Source of the DNA: an uncultured Acetatifactor sp.
GTDB taxonomy: Bacteria > Bacillota > Clostridia > Lachnospirales > Lachnospiraceae
Assembly (NCBI GenBank): GCA_910580225.1
Contig: CAJTXE010000050.1
Coordinates: forward strand, 1 to 18,691
Direction: 5' to 3'
DNA length: 18,691 bases
Under the pieces are notes generated by a model. The model was given only the letters and a program-made list of their open reading frames with translations. It was not told where the DNA came from and did no database searches. Below, piece after piece: positions 7,346-14,605 of the stretch. The translations under genes and the position numbers were made by a program. Every line of letters begins with the position of its first letter. Within the stretch, counting starts at the first letter, position 1.

Positions 7346-9684
7346 TGCCGCCCTGCCCCAAACTCGTGGTAAGGTATCAGCCGTCCTTCCAGTGCCCTGC
7401 CGTCCACAGTCAGGGAATTTTCCTCTCCCCTTTCCATGGATATCTCATACACAGCCTCCCGGAATTTCCTTGTCACATGCACCTGTTTCCACGCGGAGGG
7501 CAGGCAGGGGTCCACCACCAGCCCCTCATAAACTGCCCGTACCCCCAGAATATACTGACTCACCGCCACATACATCCAGGCGGCCGTCCCCGTCAGCCAG
7601 GACACGTTAGCCAGACCAAACCGAAGGCTGTCCGGACCGAATATATTTGACGCATATACATACGGCTCCGCCTTATAGCGCCAGATACCCGCCTTTCCGG
7701 CAGCCACCGCCGGAATCAGCTGACGATAGTACTCATAAGCCCTGTCGCCGTTTCCCAACATACATTCCGCAATCACTGCCCAGGTATTGGCGTGACAGAA
7801 TACGGAACCGTTTTCTCCCGTACCCGGATTATAATTGGTCAGCGGCTCCTCCGGACTGGGAAAGTTTACAATGGGCGGCTCAATCTTTTTGATTCCCAGA
7901 GGCGTGTTCAGCATCTCATAAACCGCATCCATGGCCATACGGCACCTTTCCCTGTCCCCCATTCCGGACAGCACTGACCAGGTCTGGGCATTCAGCCAGA
8001 TTCTGGCTTCCCCGCTCCCGGCGGTTCCCACATACTCCCCGCTGTCCATGATCGCCCTGCGGAACCACCTTCCGTCCCACCCCAGTGTATTCACCAGTTC
8101 CTTCTGTTCCCTGTAAAATTTCCGGCAGAAATGCTCTGTTTCCCCGTCTCCCATCCTCCGTGCCAGGTCTTCCATCCTGCCCAGTACCAGTCCAAGCTGC
8201 ATGGCCGTCCAGATACTCTCCCCCCTGCCTTCCCTGCACACCCTGAACAACGCGTCGTTCCAGTCGGAGCGGAGCATCAGCGGAAAACCTCTCTCGCCCA
8301 GATGCGCGGCACTGAAGTCAATCGCCTTCCGAAGGTGTTCATAGACGATCCCCTCACCACCGTCATAATAGGGAATGCTCTCCTTCAGAAAATCCAGTCT
8401 TCCCTCCTCGCTGATAATATGCCAGACCGTAAGAACCGTCCACAGATGATCGTCCGAGTGAACACTGGTCACCGGCTCGTATCCCTCCACCGGAAAAAAG
8501 TAATGATTCACATGGCCGTCCCCATACTGCTGTGTCAAAAGCAGCCTGGTCTTCTCCTTTGCCGCCGCCAGGTCAAAGGGTACCACCGCCAGAATATCCT
8601 GGGCCGTATCCCGGTACCCCACTCCCCGGAAGGTTCCCGTGGCATAATAGGACAGATTCCTGGAAAACAGGAAATTCCTGTGGGCCTGGTAAGGATTCCA
8701 GCAGTTCACCATCCTTGCCGTTTCCGCATCCGGCACCCTGCATTGAAAACGCCCCAGATACGCCTCCCACCTTTTTTCCAGTGCCGCCTCCTCCTTCTCC
8801 GCAAAATGCTTCTCCCGGCAAGATGCCAGTGCCCTGGCAATGTCCTGTTTGTCCGAAGCCGCTCCCAGGAAAACATTCACTTCCGATTCCTCCCCGGCCT
8901 TCAGCTCCAGTTTCAGCTGCAGCGCGAAACAGGGATCTCCTCCCTTCAGCAGGGAATTTCCCAACGCTTCCTGCTCCAGTCCCATGGGATTTTCCTCGCT
9001 GCGGTAAGGCCCGATGAATTCATCCCTGTCCCCCTCAAAGGCATGCACGGCCGCGTCCGTCCCAAAATAGATCAGCGGCGTCTCCTCCGGCTTCGGCTGC
9101 GCCTCCACCCCATAGCGGTACACAAGCGCCTGCGCCTCTTCCATCCAGGACACCTCCAGTTGATGCTTGTTATAGCACTGCCACTGCAGCTCCCGCATGA
9201 ATTCCATCATTCCCAGTTCCACAAAAGGATACAGCTCAATTTTCCTGTCCCTGTCACTGACAAACTTCAGATTCCAGATGAGCGCATTCTCCCGCTCACC
9301 CACCAGATAGGTGGCCGTTACCCCCAGGCCGTCCTTTTCGGCACGGAACCTGGTGTAGCCCATCCCATGGCAGGAACTCCAGGAATCCGGCTTCACCGCC
9401 ACAGGCTGACTGGTGGGACACCATACGCTTCCGCCATCTCTGATATAGGTATAAAATCCGCTCCTGTCCGCGGGAAGATGGAAGAAACGATAATGATTGA
9501 TACGGAAAATCTGGGGGGATTTATAGAAAGCCACCCCGCCTCCGGCATGGGAAATCATCGCCGTAAACGTCCCGTTGGACAGATAATTCATCCAGGGCGT
9601 GGGCATATCATAACGGTGAAAACAGACCTCCCTGCGGGCATCCGCAAAGCTGTAAAACAGTTCCGGCGCATCCTTCTCATACAT
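7297..9684 (-). CDS. GH94-family disaccharide phosphorylase (cellobiose-phosphorylase-like)
   Basis: 795 residues, about the usual length for the family, with no signal peptide. GH94 hallmarks: PTPWMNYLSNG and AGGGVAFYKSP near residues 28-58, TYIRDGG (79-85), GYRDTAQD (356-363), the DWND motif holding the general-acid aspartate (474-477), and NPGTGENGSVFCH (619-631). Family members phosphorolyse beta-linked disaccharides to a sugar 1-phosphate plus a free sugar. Acceptor specificity cannot be read here; cellobiose, laminaribiose and cellobionate enzymes share this fold. The start at 9684 is chosen because AGGAGG lies 9 nt upstream; it overlaps the last 8 nt of the GH28 gene, so translation is probably coupled. 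The extreme C-terminus is made by the 32-bp minisatellite and so may vary among strains. Its presence beside GH28 and GH105 is unusual for a pectin locus. Confidence 0.88.
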   Translation of the reverse strand: MYEKDAPELFYSFADARREVCFHRYDMPTPWMNYLSNGTFTAMISHAGGGVAFYKSPQIFRINHYRFFHLPADRSGFYTYIRDGGSVWCPTSQPVAVKPDSWSSCHGMGYTRFRAEKDGLGVTATYLVGERENALIWNLKFVSDRDRKIELYPFVELGMMEFMRELQWQCYNKHQLEVSWMEEAQALVYRYGVEAQPKPEETPLIYFGTDAAVHAFEGDRDEFIGPYRSEENPMGLEQEALGNSLLKGGDPCFALQLKLELKAGEESEVNVFLGAASDKQDIARALASCREKHFAEKEEAALEKRWEAYLGRFQCRVPDAETARMVNCWNPYQAHRNFLFSRNLSYYATGTFRGVGYRDTAQDILAVVPFDLAAAKEKTRLLLTQQYGDGHVNHYFFPVEGYEPVTSVHSDDHLWTVLTVWHIISEEGRLDFLKESIPYYDGGEGIVYEHLRKAIDFSAAHLGERGFPLMLRSDWNDALFRVCREGRGESIWTAMQLGLVLGRMEDLARRMGDGETEHFCRKFYREQKELVNTLGWDGRWFRRAIMDSGEYVGTAGSGEARIWLNAQTWSVLSGMGDRERCRMAMDAVYEMLNTPLGIKKIEPPIVNFPSPEEPLTNYNPGTGENGSVFCHANTWAVIAECMLGNGDRAYEYYRQLIPAVAAGKAGIWRYKAEPYVYASNIFGPDSLRFGLANVSWLTGTAAWMYVAVSQYILGVRAVYEGLVVDPCLPSAWKQVHVTRKFREAVYEISMERGEENSLTVDGRALEGRLIPYHEFGAGRHEVKLVTGPDSVRRNW

Positions 9685-9700
9685 GATCCACATCCTCCTT
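9677..9700 (-). promoter_or_regulatory. Overlapping stop/start and RBS coupling GH28 to GH94
   Basis: On the minus strand, aaaggagg is followed after 9 nt by atgtatga, where the GH94 start codon precedes and overlaps the GH28 stop codon TGA. The ribosome site lies inside the GH28 coding sequence. An upstream in-frame ATG next to AGGAGG is too close to be the main start. This layout favours translational coupling and near-equal synthesis of the two enzymes. Confidence 0.8.
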
Positions 9701-11068
9701 TTCTGTCGCGGAACCGGCTTCCGGCTCCCCCCGGTCCGCCTTCCGAACCTCAAATCCTGCATCCCCTTCCGGACAAACCACATTCCGTACATCCTCCCCT
9801 GCCGTCTCCGGCCTTACATCCGGCTCCCGGCAGACCAGTTTTACGCCTTCCCACTGTATCCCGTCAATGTGGCGCAGGTACATTCCCCAACAGGGAAGCG
9901 GGTCAAAAAGATGGAATTCCGGATACTGCTCCCCCATTTCAGGCACATTTCCGCAAACCTCCTCCATCACGCCCCCGGGCATCTCAAATTCGCAGTCCTT
10001 CAGCCGCACGTCCTCCATGGGCAGATTCTTCAGTCCGGAAAACACCACACAGCCCCTGGCATTTCCCCAGGGCTTTCCCTGATAAAGCCCTCCCACGGCG
10101 CTGACCGCATGCGCCCTGATCCGTTCCAGACGGACACGGGAAATTCTACCCGGCTGCTCCTTCCCCTGTCCGAAATATCTGCGCAGCCGCTCTCCCTGGC
10201 TGAAAAATATGGGACCGGTGCAGTTTATCATGCGAATGTCGTGCAGGTACAGCCCCTCCACGCTGCCTCCGTCCACAGGCACCACCTTGATTCCGCATCC
10301 CTTTACATCATAAAATACGCAGTCCGCCACCTCTATCTCCCGGAAATCACCCACGGACTCCGTTCCGATTTTAAAAGCAGACCACCCTGTAGTCACCCTG
10401 CACCCTGTAACGGATATCCCTTCACAGGCCTTTTTTCCCGTAGCCTTCAGGCAAATGGCATCATCCCCCGTGTCCAGATTGCAGCTGCGGATTCTCACCA
10501 TGCTGCAGCCGTCAATGTCAATCCCGTCATTATTGCCGTTGCACCGGCTGACCACCGTGACTTCTTCCAGTAACACACCGCTGCACTCCTGCAGATGCAG
10601 GCACCATGCCGGTGACTGCCTGCATTCCAACCCCCGGATTCTGACCTCCCTGCATTGTACCAGTCTGACCAGAAACGGCCTTATCATATGGGCAGGATGC
10701 TCCGGCGGAAATTCCCCGCCCCGGCCGTCAATGATCCCGTCTCCCTCCAGGCCAATATCCTCCGCATCCACGGCACACAGCAGGGCGCGCCCTCTCCTGT
10801 GTCCCACTGCGTCCGTAAAGCAGGTCTCATTGTCCGGGTAATCTTCTATCCGCGTGCTGCCCAACAGCAGGGCGCCTCCGGCAAGGCACAGCGTCACATG
10901 GCTTTTCAGCCGCAGCGTCCCTGACACATACACCCCTTCCTCCAGAACCACCTTCCCGCCGCCCCGGCTGAAACAGTCGTCTATGGCTTCCTGTATTCTT
11001 GCCGTATCCCCGGCTCCTTCCATCTCCTCTGTCATCCCGCCCAGGGGACTTATCCTGATTGTCAACAT
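9677..11068 (-). CDS. GH28 polygalacturonase-family glycoside hydrolase
   Basis: 463 residues and no signal peptide, so an intracellular oligosaccharide-acting enzyme. The parallel beta-helix pattern and family motifs are clear: a GGGKVVLEEGVYVSG entry (36-50), NNDGIDIDG with Asp181 (179-187), and TGDDAICLK with Asp202/Asp203. The classical catalytic-site histidine motif GHG is replaced by GWSAFKIGTES (228-238), and the classical RIK becomes GIK (259-261). To my knowledge such changes occur in a GH28 subgroup rather than marking a dead enzyme. Likely role: release of galacturonic acid or related uronic acid from imported oligosaccharides. The start at 11068 is set by AGGAGG a few nt upstream; the longer frame to 11125 reads into the repeat element. 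The last 50 residues are acidic and low in complexity. Confidence 0.88.
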   Translation of the reverse strand: MLTIRISPLGGMTEEMEGAGDTARIQEAIDDCFSRGGGKVVLEEGVYVSGTLRLKSHVTLCLAGGALLLGSTRIEDYPDNETCFTDAVGHRRGRALLCAVDAEDIGLEGDGIIDGRGGEFPPEHPAHMIRPFLVRLVQCREVRIRGLECRQSPAWCLHLQECSGVLLEEVTVVSRCNGNNDGIDIDGCSMVRIRSCNLDTGDDAICLKATGKKACEGISVTGCRVTTGWSAFKIGTESVGDFREIEVADCVFYDVKGCGIKVVPVDGGSVEGLYLHDIRMINCTGPIFFSQGERLRRYFGQGKEQPGRISRVRLERIRAHAVSAVGGLYQGKPWGNARGCVVFSGLKNLPMEDVRLKDCEFEMPGGVMEEVCGNVPEMGEQYPEFHLFDPLPCWGMYLRHIDGIQWEGVKLVCREPDVRPETAGEDVRNVVCPEGDAGFEVRKADRGEPEAGSATEKEDVDHV

Positions 11069-11085
11069 GATTCCTCCTAACTTAA

Positions 11086-11250
11086 GTCGCTGCGCGACGG
11101 CTAGGGCAGCAGCCCTTCGGCGCACACTTTTTGCCTTCGCGACTCTGCCTGTGATGTTTATACCCGGCCAGTGCCAGACACGGGGTTCTTACTGTTAAGT
11201 CGCTGCGCGACAGCTCTGAAGGGCAGCGGCACTTCGGCGCACACTTTATA
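11086..11250 (+). repeat. Palindromic repeat pair in GH105-GH28 gap
   Basis: Two copies of gtcgctgcgcgac (11086-11098 and 11199-11211), each followed within about 25-30 bp by a cttcggcgcacactt box. The core pairs as gtcgc/gcgac around a 3-nt loop. The 207-bp gap between GH105 and GH28 (11069-11275) holds these, one inverted ttcgcgac, the GH28 ribosome site and no other recognised feature. The family recurs at 14395-14560 and 18419-18691. Confidence 0.75.
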
Positions 11251-11275
11251 CCTGCACCGCCTATATTTGCCTGCC

Positions 11276-14272
11276 TCAATCCCTGCACGCCTCCACCAAC
11301 ATCATCAGCGCCATGGACTGCCCGTAAGGCATGGGACAGACCTCCACCTCCCTGTACTCCTGCAGGGTTGCAAATACAGGTGTGCCATAGGACACGCCCT
11401 CCACGGTTCCGTCCTCCCGAATCTTTTCCAGGACACCTGCCACGGCCCGCTCCCCTGTCTCCGCAAACCTTCCCGGCAGATATCCTTTACGTACTGCCTT
11501 CAAAATCCCATAGGCGAAGGCACAGGAAGCCGAGGTCTCAAGATAGGATTCCGGATCATCCAGAAGCGTATGCCACAATCCGCTTTCATCCTGAAAACGT
11601 TCCAGGGCCTCCGCCTGCCGCCGCAGCGTGCTTAACAGAAATTCCCGCACACCCTGGTTTCCCTCCAGGCATTCCAGATAATCCACCAGGCCTGCGGTGT
11701 ACCACGAATTCCCCCTTCCCCACAATGCCCCTGCAAAGTGGTGCCTTCCCTGAAATGTCCAACCGTGATAGAAAAGCCCGCTTTCCACATCCGACAAATA
11801 TTTGATATGTACCATAAACTGGCGGATACTCTCCTGGATACAGCTCTCATCCCCCAGAATCCGGCCCATCCGCGCCAGAAAGAGCACAGCCATGTACAGG
11901 GTGTCATCCCAGAGCTGCCCGGGATTCAGGATACCGCTGACCACATGCTGCAGGCCGCCTTCCTCCGTTCTGGGCAGCCGGTACATAACGCCGTCAAGCC
12001 ACTCCTTCAGCAGCGGCAGATATTTCTCATCCCCCGTCTCCTCATAAATGCACGCCATGGTCAGCATGGGACAGGTGGTATTGATATTCTGCGGGGGAAG
12101 CCCCTTTTCCATCTGCCTGCCAAACCACTCCTGCAGATACCGCAGGACGGACCTGTCCCCGCTCTCCCGGTAATACTGGTACATGGCAAATAAGGCTACT
12201 CCCTGGGGCCACTCCCATGCATCCATGGAAATAATGCTGATGGGACAGCTTTCCCTCACCGTGCCGTCCGCCTCCATGCCCTGCATCCGCTGCAGAATGG
12301 CCGTAATATGTCCCTCCATCCTGGCCCTGTCCGGCTGATCCAATCCTATGGCACGTCTGTAGGACACCGGATAGCAGAAGCCCTCCACCTCCACAGACTT
12401 CCACCTGGCCCGGACCCTGCCGCCCCCTGTTTCTACTGCCAAATTTGGTACCTCCGCACTGCCCGCCTCTGTGTTTTCTTTGAGGAATGCGGCTTCGCCT
12501 GTTTTTGTTTTTTCTTTCGCGAATGCGGCTCCTCCTGTTCCTGTTTTTTCTTTCGCGAATGCGGCTCCTCCTGTTCCTGTCTTTTCTTTCGCGAATGCAG
12601 CTTCGCCTGTTCCTGTTTTTTCTTTCGCGAATGCGGCTCCTCCTGTTCCTGTTTTTTCTTTCGCGAATGCGGCTCCTCCTGTCTCCGCCGTCAGCGTGAA
12701 AATCCCCCAGGTATCCCCAAGCTTCCTGGTATCCAACCGTGTCACGGGGCCTTCATATCCCGCGAGAATCACAGCCTTTCCGTCCCCGGAAACCTTCACC
12801 TCCGCCGCTTTCCCGTCAAAAAACCACTTCTCCACATGAAGCCGGATTCTCACCGTCTCATCCTCTATCAGGAAATCCCTTCCCTCCTGCCTGATGCGCA
12901 GCTCCCCCGTATCTCCGCCCAGTTCAAAGCAGAAATACAGACGTTCCGTCTCATAGCACCCGCTTTTATCCCGATCCAGAATATAATGGAAGCTCCCCCT
13001 GTCCGTCACCAGGCCCAGATGCCCCAAAATGCTGTTTTCCACCTGGGCGGCCCGGGTAAAACCGGAACAGAAATCGTGGTCTCCCATGATGCAGCGGAGC
13101 CTGAAATACTTCGGCCGCTCCCTGTCCCATACCGCCATCACATTCCTTCTCTGTCCCCAACAGTCGCACATCCCGAAAGCCCCCATGGAAAGCCCCGGTG
13201 TTTTCCAGGAATATGCCGTCAAATCCGGACTGTCCGGCTCCCGGATGATGGTCAGATCCGCCTCCCTGCTGCGAAGGGAATTCCGGCGATAATACGTATG
13301 TGCCAGAAAACGCTCCCTCTCCTCAAAAAGGGAAAGCAGATCCTCCGGACATTTTGCCGGAAAACACAGGGATTCCAGGGAAACCGCCCCCTTCAGAAGC
13401 GCTTCCTCACCGGGAAGCCTCCCGAATTTTCCCCCGGTTCCCTGCCAGATTGTCCAGGCAAGGGAGCCGTTGTCCACATCCCGGTACGCCCTGGCCTGGG
13501 GCGGCGTCAGTTGGCCGATGGATGAATTGTAATGAACCGCCAGCATCTCCCATGCATACCGGTTCAGTTCCCCGGCAATGAAACGGCATCTCTCATCTTT
13601 GAAAAAACACAGCATCCTCATGATTTCGTTGATTGCCACAAGCACATAGGCAGAGCTGTTGTACTCGCTGAAAGCCCCGTTATGCCGGGTATACGCATAC
13701 AGCCGCTCCAGACGCTGCCTTCCAATGTCCATAAGCCGCTCATCCCCCAAAAGCTCCCCCGCCGCAGTGATGTTCATACAGCCCATAATGCTCATGTTGG
13801 TGTAGTCTTCTCCCACATTCCGCCGGATACTGCACTCCATGGCATTGCGGACAGCCCCAAGAAGCCTGGAATACAGCTCCTCCGGCAGCCTGTCCCTGCA
13901 CAGGATACATATGCCGATGAAATCCTTGCCGATAAAGTCTGACCAGTTATAATCCGGCGCAAGCATATGCTCCAGGTCTTCTTCCAAATAATAGGGCCAG
14001 AGCCCAAAGGTTTTGCTGCCCTCTCTCACATCCTGCAGTTCACAGAGCCGGTATAATCCCCTTATTGCCCTGTCATAGTCCTTTTCCCGTTTCAACAGCA
14101 GAACGCCCGCCGCGTAATCCGCAGTATCCCTCACCACATGCGTCCTGCCCGTGCGCCTGGTATGGTATCCGCCCACCCAGTTTTTGTAATCCCTTACCAC
14201 CATGGATTCCGCTTCATCATATGCCCCGGCCGCATCGTCAAGCAGCCTGTCAATCATTTCCTGTCGAACCAT
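11276..14272 (-). CDS. Two-module enzyme: unassigned toroid/sandwich-like domain fused to GH105 unsaturated-uronyl hydrolase
   Basis: 998 residues, no signal peptide. The C-terminal part (about 640-998) is GH105 (YteR/YesR type): WEWPQGVALF (687-696), LWDDTLYMAVLFLARMG (787-803, with Asp790 in the W-x-D position of the catalytic acid), ALWGRGNSWY (849-858) and ETSASCAFAYGI (912-923). GH105 removes the 4,5-unsaturated uronic acid left by polysaccharide lyases. GH105 alone is about 370 residues, so about 530 extra residues precede it: a helix-rich half (1-330, with GAFSEYNSSAY at 199-209) and a strand-rich half (340-528), an architecture like toroid-plus-sandwich lyases, though I could not name the family. 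A linker of six 12-residue repeats (about 531-605) lies between. The start at 14272 is set by AGGAGG 4 nt upstream; the frame continues to 14476 but that extension translates a repeat element. Confidence 0.85.
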   Translation of the reverse strand: MVRQEMIDRLLDDAAGAYDEAESMVVRDYKNWVGGYHTRRTGRTHVVRDTADYAAGVLLLKREKDYDRAIRGLYRLCELQDVREGSKTFGLWPYYLEEDLEHMLAPDYNWSDFIGKDFIGICILCRDRLPEELYSRLLGAVRNAMECSIRRNVGEDYTNMSIMGCMNITAAGELLGDERLMDIGRQRLERLYAYTRHNGAFSEYNSSAYVLVAINEIMRMLCFFKDERCRFIAGELNRYAWEMLAVHYNSSIGQLTPPQARAYRDVDNGSLAWTIWQGTGGKFGRLPGEEALLKGAVSLESLCFPAKCPEDLLSLFEERERFLAHTYYRRNSLRSREADLTIIREPDSPDLTAYSWKTPGLSMGAFGMCDCWGQRRNVMAVWDRERPKYFRLRCIMGDHDFCSGFTRAAQVENSILGHLGLVTDRGSFHYILDRDKSGCYETERLYFCFELGGDTGELRIRQEGRDFLIEDETVRIRLHVEKWFFDGKAAEVKVSGDGKAVILAGYEGPVTRLDTRKLGDTWGIFTLTAETGGAAFAKEKTGTGGAAFAKEKTGTGEAAFAKEKTGTGGAAFAKEKTGTGGAAFAKEKTKTGEAAFLKENTEAGSAEVPNLAVETGGGRVRARWKSVEVEGFCYPVSYRRAIGLDQPDRARMEGHITAILQRMQGMEADGTVRESCPISIISMDAWEWPQGVALFAMYQYYRESGDRSVLRYLQEWFGRQMEKGLPPQNINTTCPMLTMACIYEETGDEKYLPLLKEWLDGVMYRLPRTEEGGLQHVVSGILNPGQLWDDTLYMAVLFLARMGRILGDESCIQESIRQFMVHIKYLSDVESGLFYHGWTFQGRHHFAGALWGRGNSWYTAGLVDYLECLEGNQGVREFLLSTLRRQAEALERFQDESGLWHTLLDDPESYLETSASCAFAYGILKAVRKGYLPGRFAETGERAVAGVLEKIREDGTVEGVSYGTPVFATLQEYREVEVCPMPYGQSMALMMLVEACRD
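12473..12688 (-). repeat. 36-bp tandem repeat encoding GTGGAAFAKEKT linker
   Basis: Six units exactly 36 bp apart; the core gaatgcggc or variant recurs at 12485, 12521, 12557, 12593, 12629 and 12665. In frame each gives GTGGAAFAKEKT, the last (promoter-distal) unit being diverged to KTGEAAFLKENT. The flanking protein has AETGG before and VETGG after the array, which suggests growth from a short pre-existing ETGG-type linker. It separates the N-terminal module from GH105. Confidence 0.93.
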
Positions 14273-14296
14273 CTTTCCTCCTAGTATTCCAGTTCC

Positions 14297-14388
14297 GCAT
14301 GTGCCGAATCTGTACCTGATATTGTCAGAACAATTCCTGTCCCAAATACAGGGCCAGTAATTGTTCTGGGCACAAATTCGGCACATGC
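14297..14388 (-). other. Long imperfect hairpin in the leader of the GH105 fusion gene
   Basis: Three nested inverted arms: 14297-14313 with 14372-14388 (16 of 17 pairs), 14326-14335 with 14359-14368 (10 of 10), and 14336-14340 with 14348-14352 (5 of 5), closing on a 7-nt loop. It ends 24 nt before the start codon, just outside the ribosome site. Its right half (cagcatgtgccgaat through the cagaacaattactggccctg box, read on the minus strand) recurs twice at 18450-18500 and 18614-18665, so it belongs to the interspersed repeat family. It has no U tract, so it is not a terminator in itself. Confidence 0.8.
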
Positions 14389-14394
14389 TGTTTA

Positions 14395-14560
14395 GTCGCT
14401 GCGCGACGGCTCTAAAGAGTAAAGGCACTTCGGCGTACTTATGGGAGAGCCAAATTTCATTCCATAGTTCCCTCATGAAATTTGCTCTCGTCCGCCTTCG
14501 CGACTTTACTTTGTCGCTGCGCGACAGCTCTAAAAAGTAAAGTCGCTGCGCTGCATTTCC
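14395..14560 (+). repeat. Interspersed palindromic repeat cluster between transporter and enzyme genes
   Basis: gtcgctgcgcgac at 14395-14407 and 14513-14525, with a degenerate copy at 14542. Between them lies an inverted pair gagagc(c)aaatttcat / atgaaatttgctctc (about 14443-14490) with one bulged base, flanked by gtaaag/ctttac. The same stem occurs at 18522-18564. The 333-bp gap 14273-14605 is made up of this cluster, the leader hairpin, the terminator and the GH105 ribosome site; no gene was found in it. Confidence 0.8.
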
Positions 14561-14568
14561 CTATCGCG

Positions 14569-14593
14569 AAAAGGGACTGCCTGCGGCAGCCCC
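14569..14593 (-). terminator. Rho-independent terminator after the solute-binding protein gene
   Basis: On the minus strand ggggctgcc-gca-ggcagtccc (nine pairs including one G-U) is followed at once by tttt, 12 nt after the stop codon. The U tract is short (4), so it may be only partly efficient and let some transcripts enter the enzyme genes. Confidence 0.75.
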
Positions 14594-14605
14594 TCCCAAT
14601 TTAGT

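Noticed and set aside
9685..9792. 36-residue extension of GH94 into the GH28 gene
   Set aside because: The extension overlaps GH28 coding sequence, has no family similarity, and AGGAGG sits 9 nt before the Met at 9684.
11069..11125. 19-residue extension of GH28 (MRRRAAALAVAQRLKLGGI)
   Set aside because: It reads through the ribosome site and the gtcgc palindrome; the Met at 11068 has a well-placed AGGAGG.
12473..12688. 36-bp direct repeats as a CRISPR array
   Set aside because: They are contiguous, in frame, and encode a regular 12-residue linker.
14273..14476. 68-residue N-terminal extension of the GH105 fusion gene
   Set aside because: It translates the repeat element and leader hairpin, and AGGAGG stands directly before the Met at 14272.
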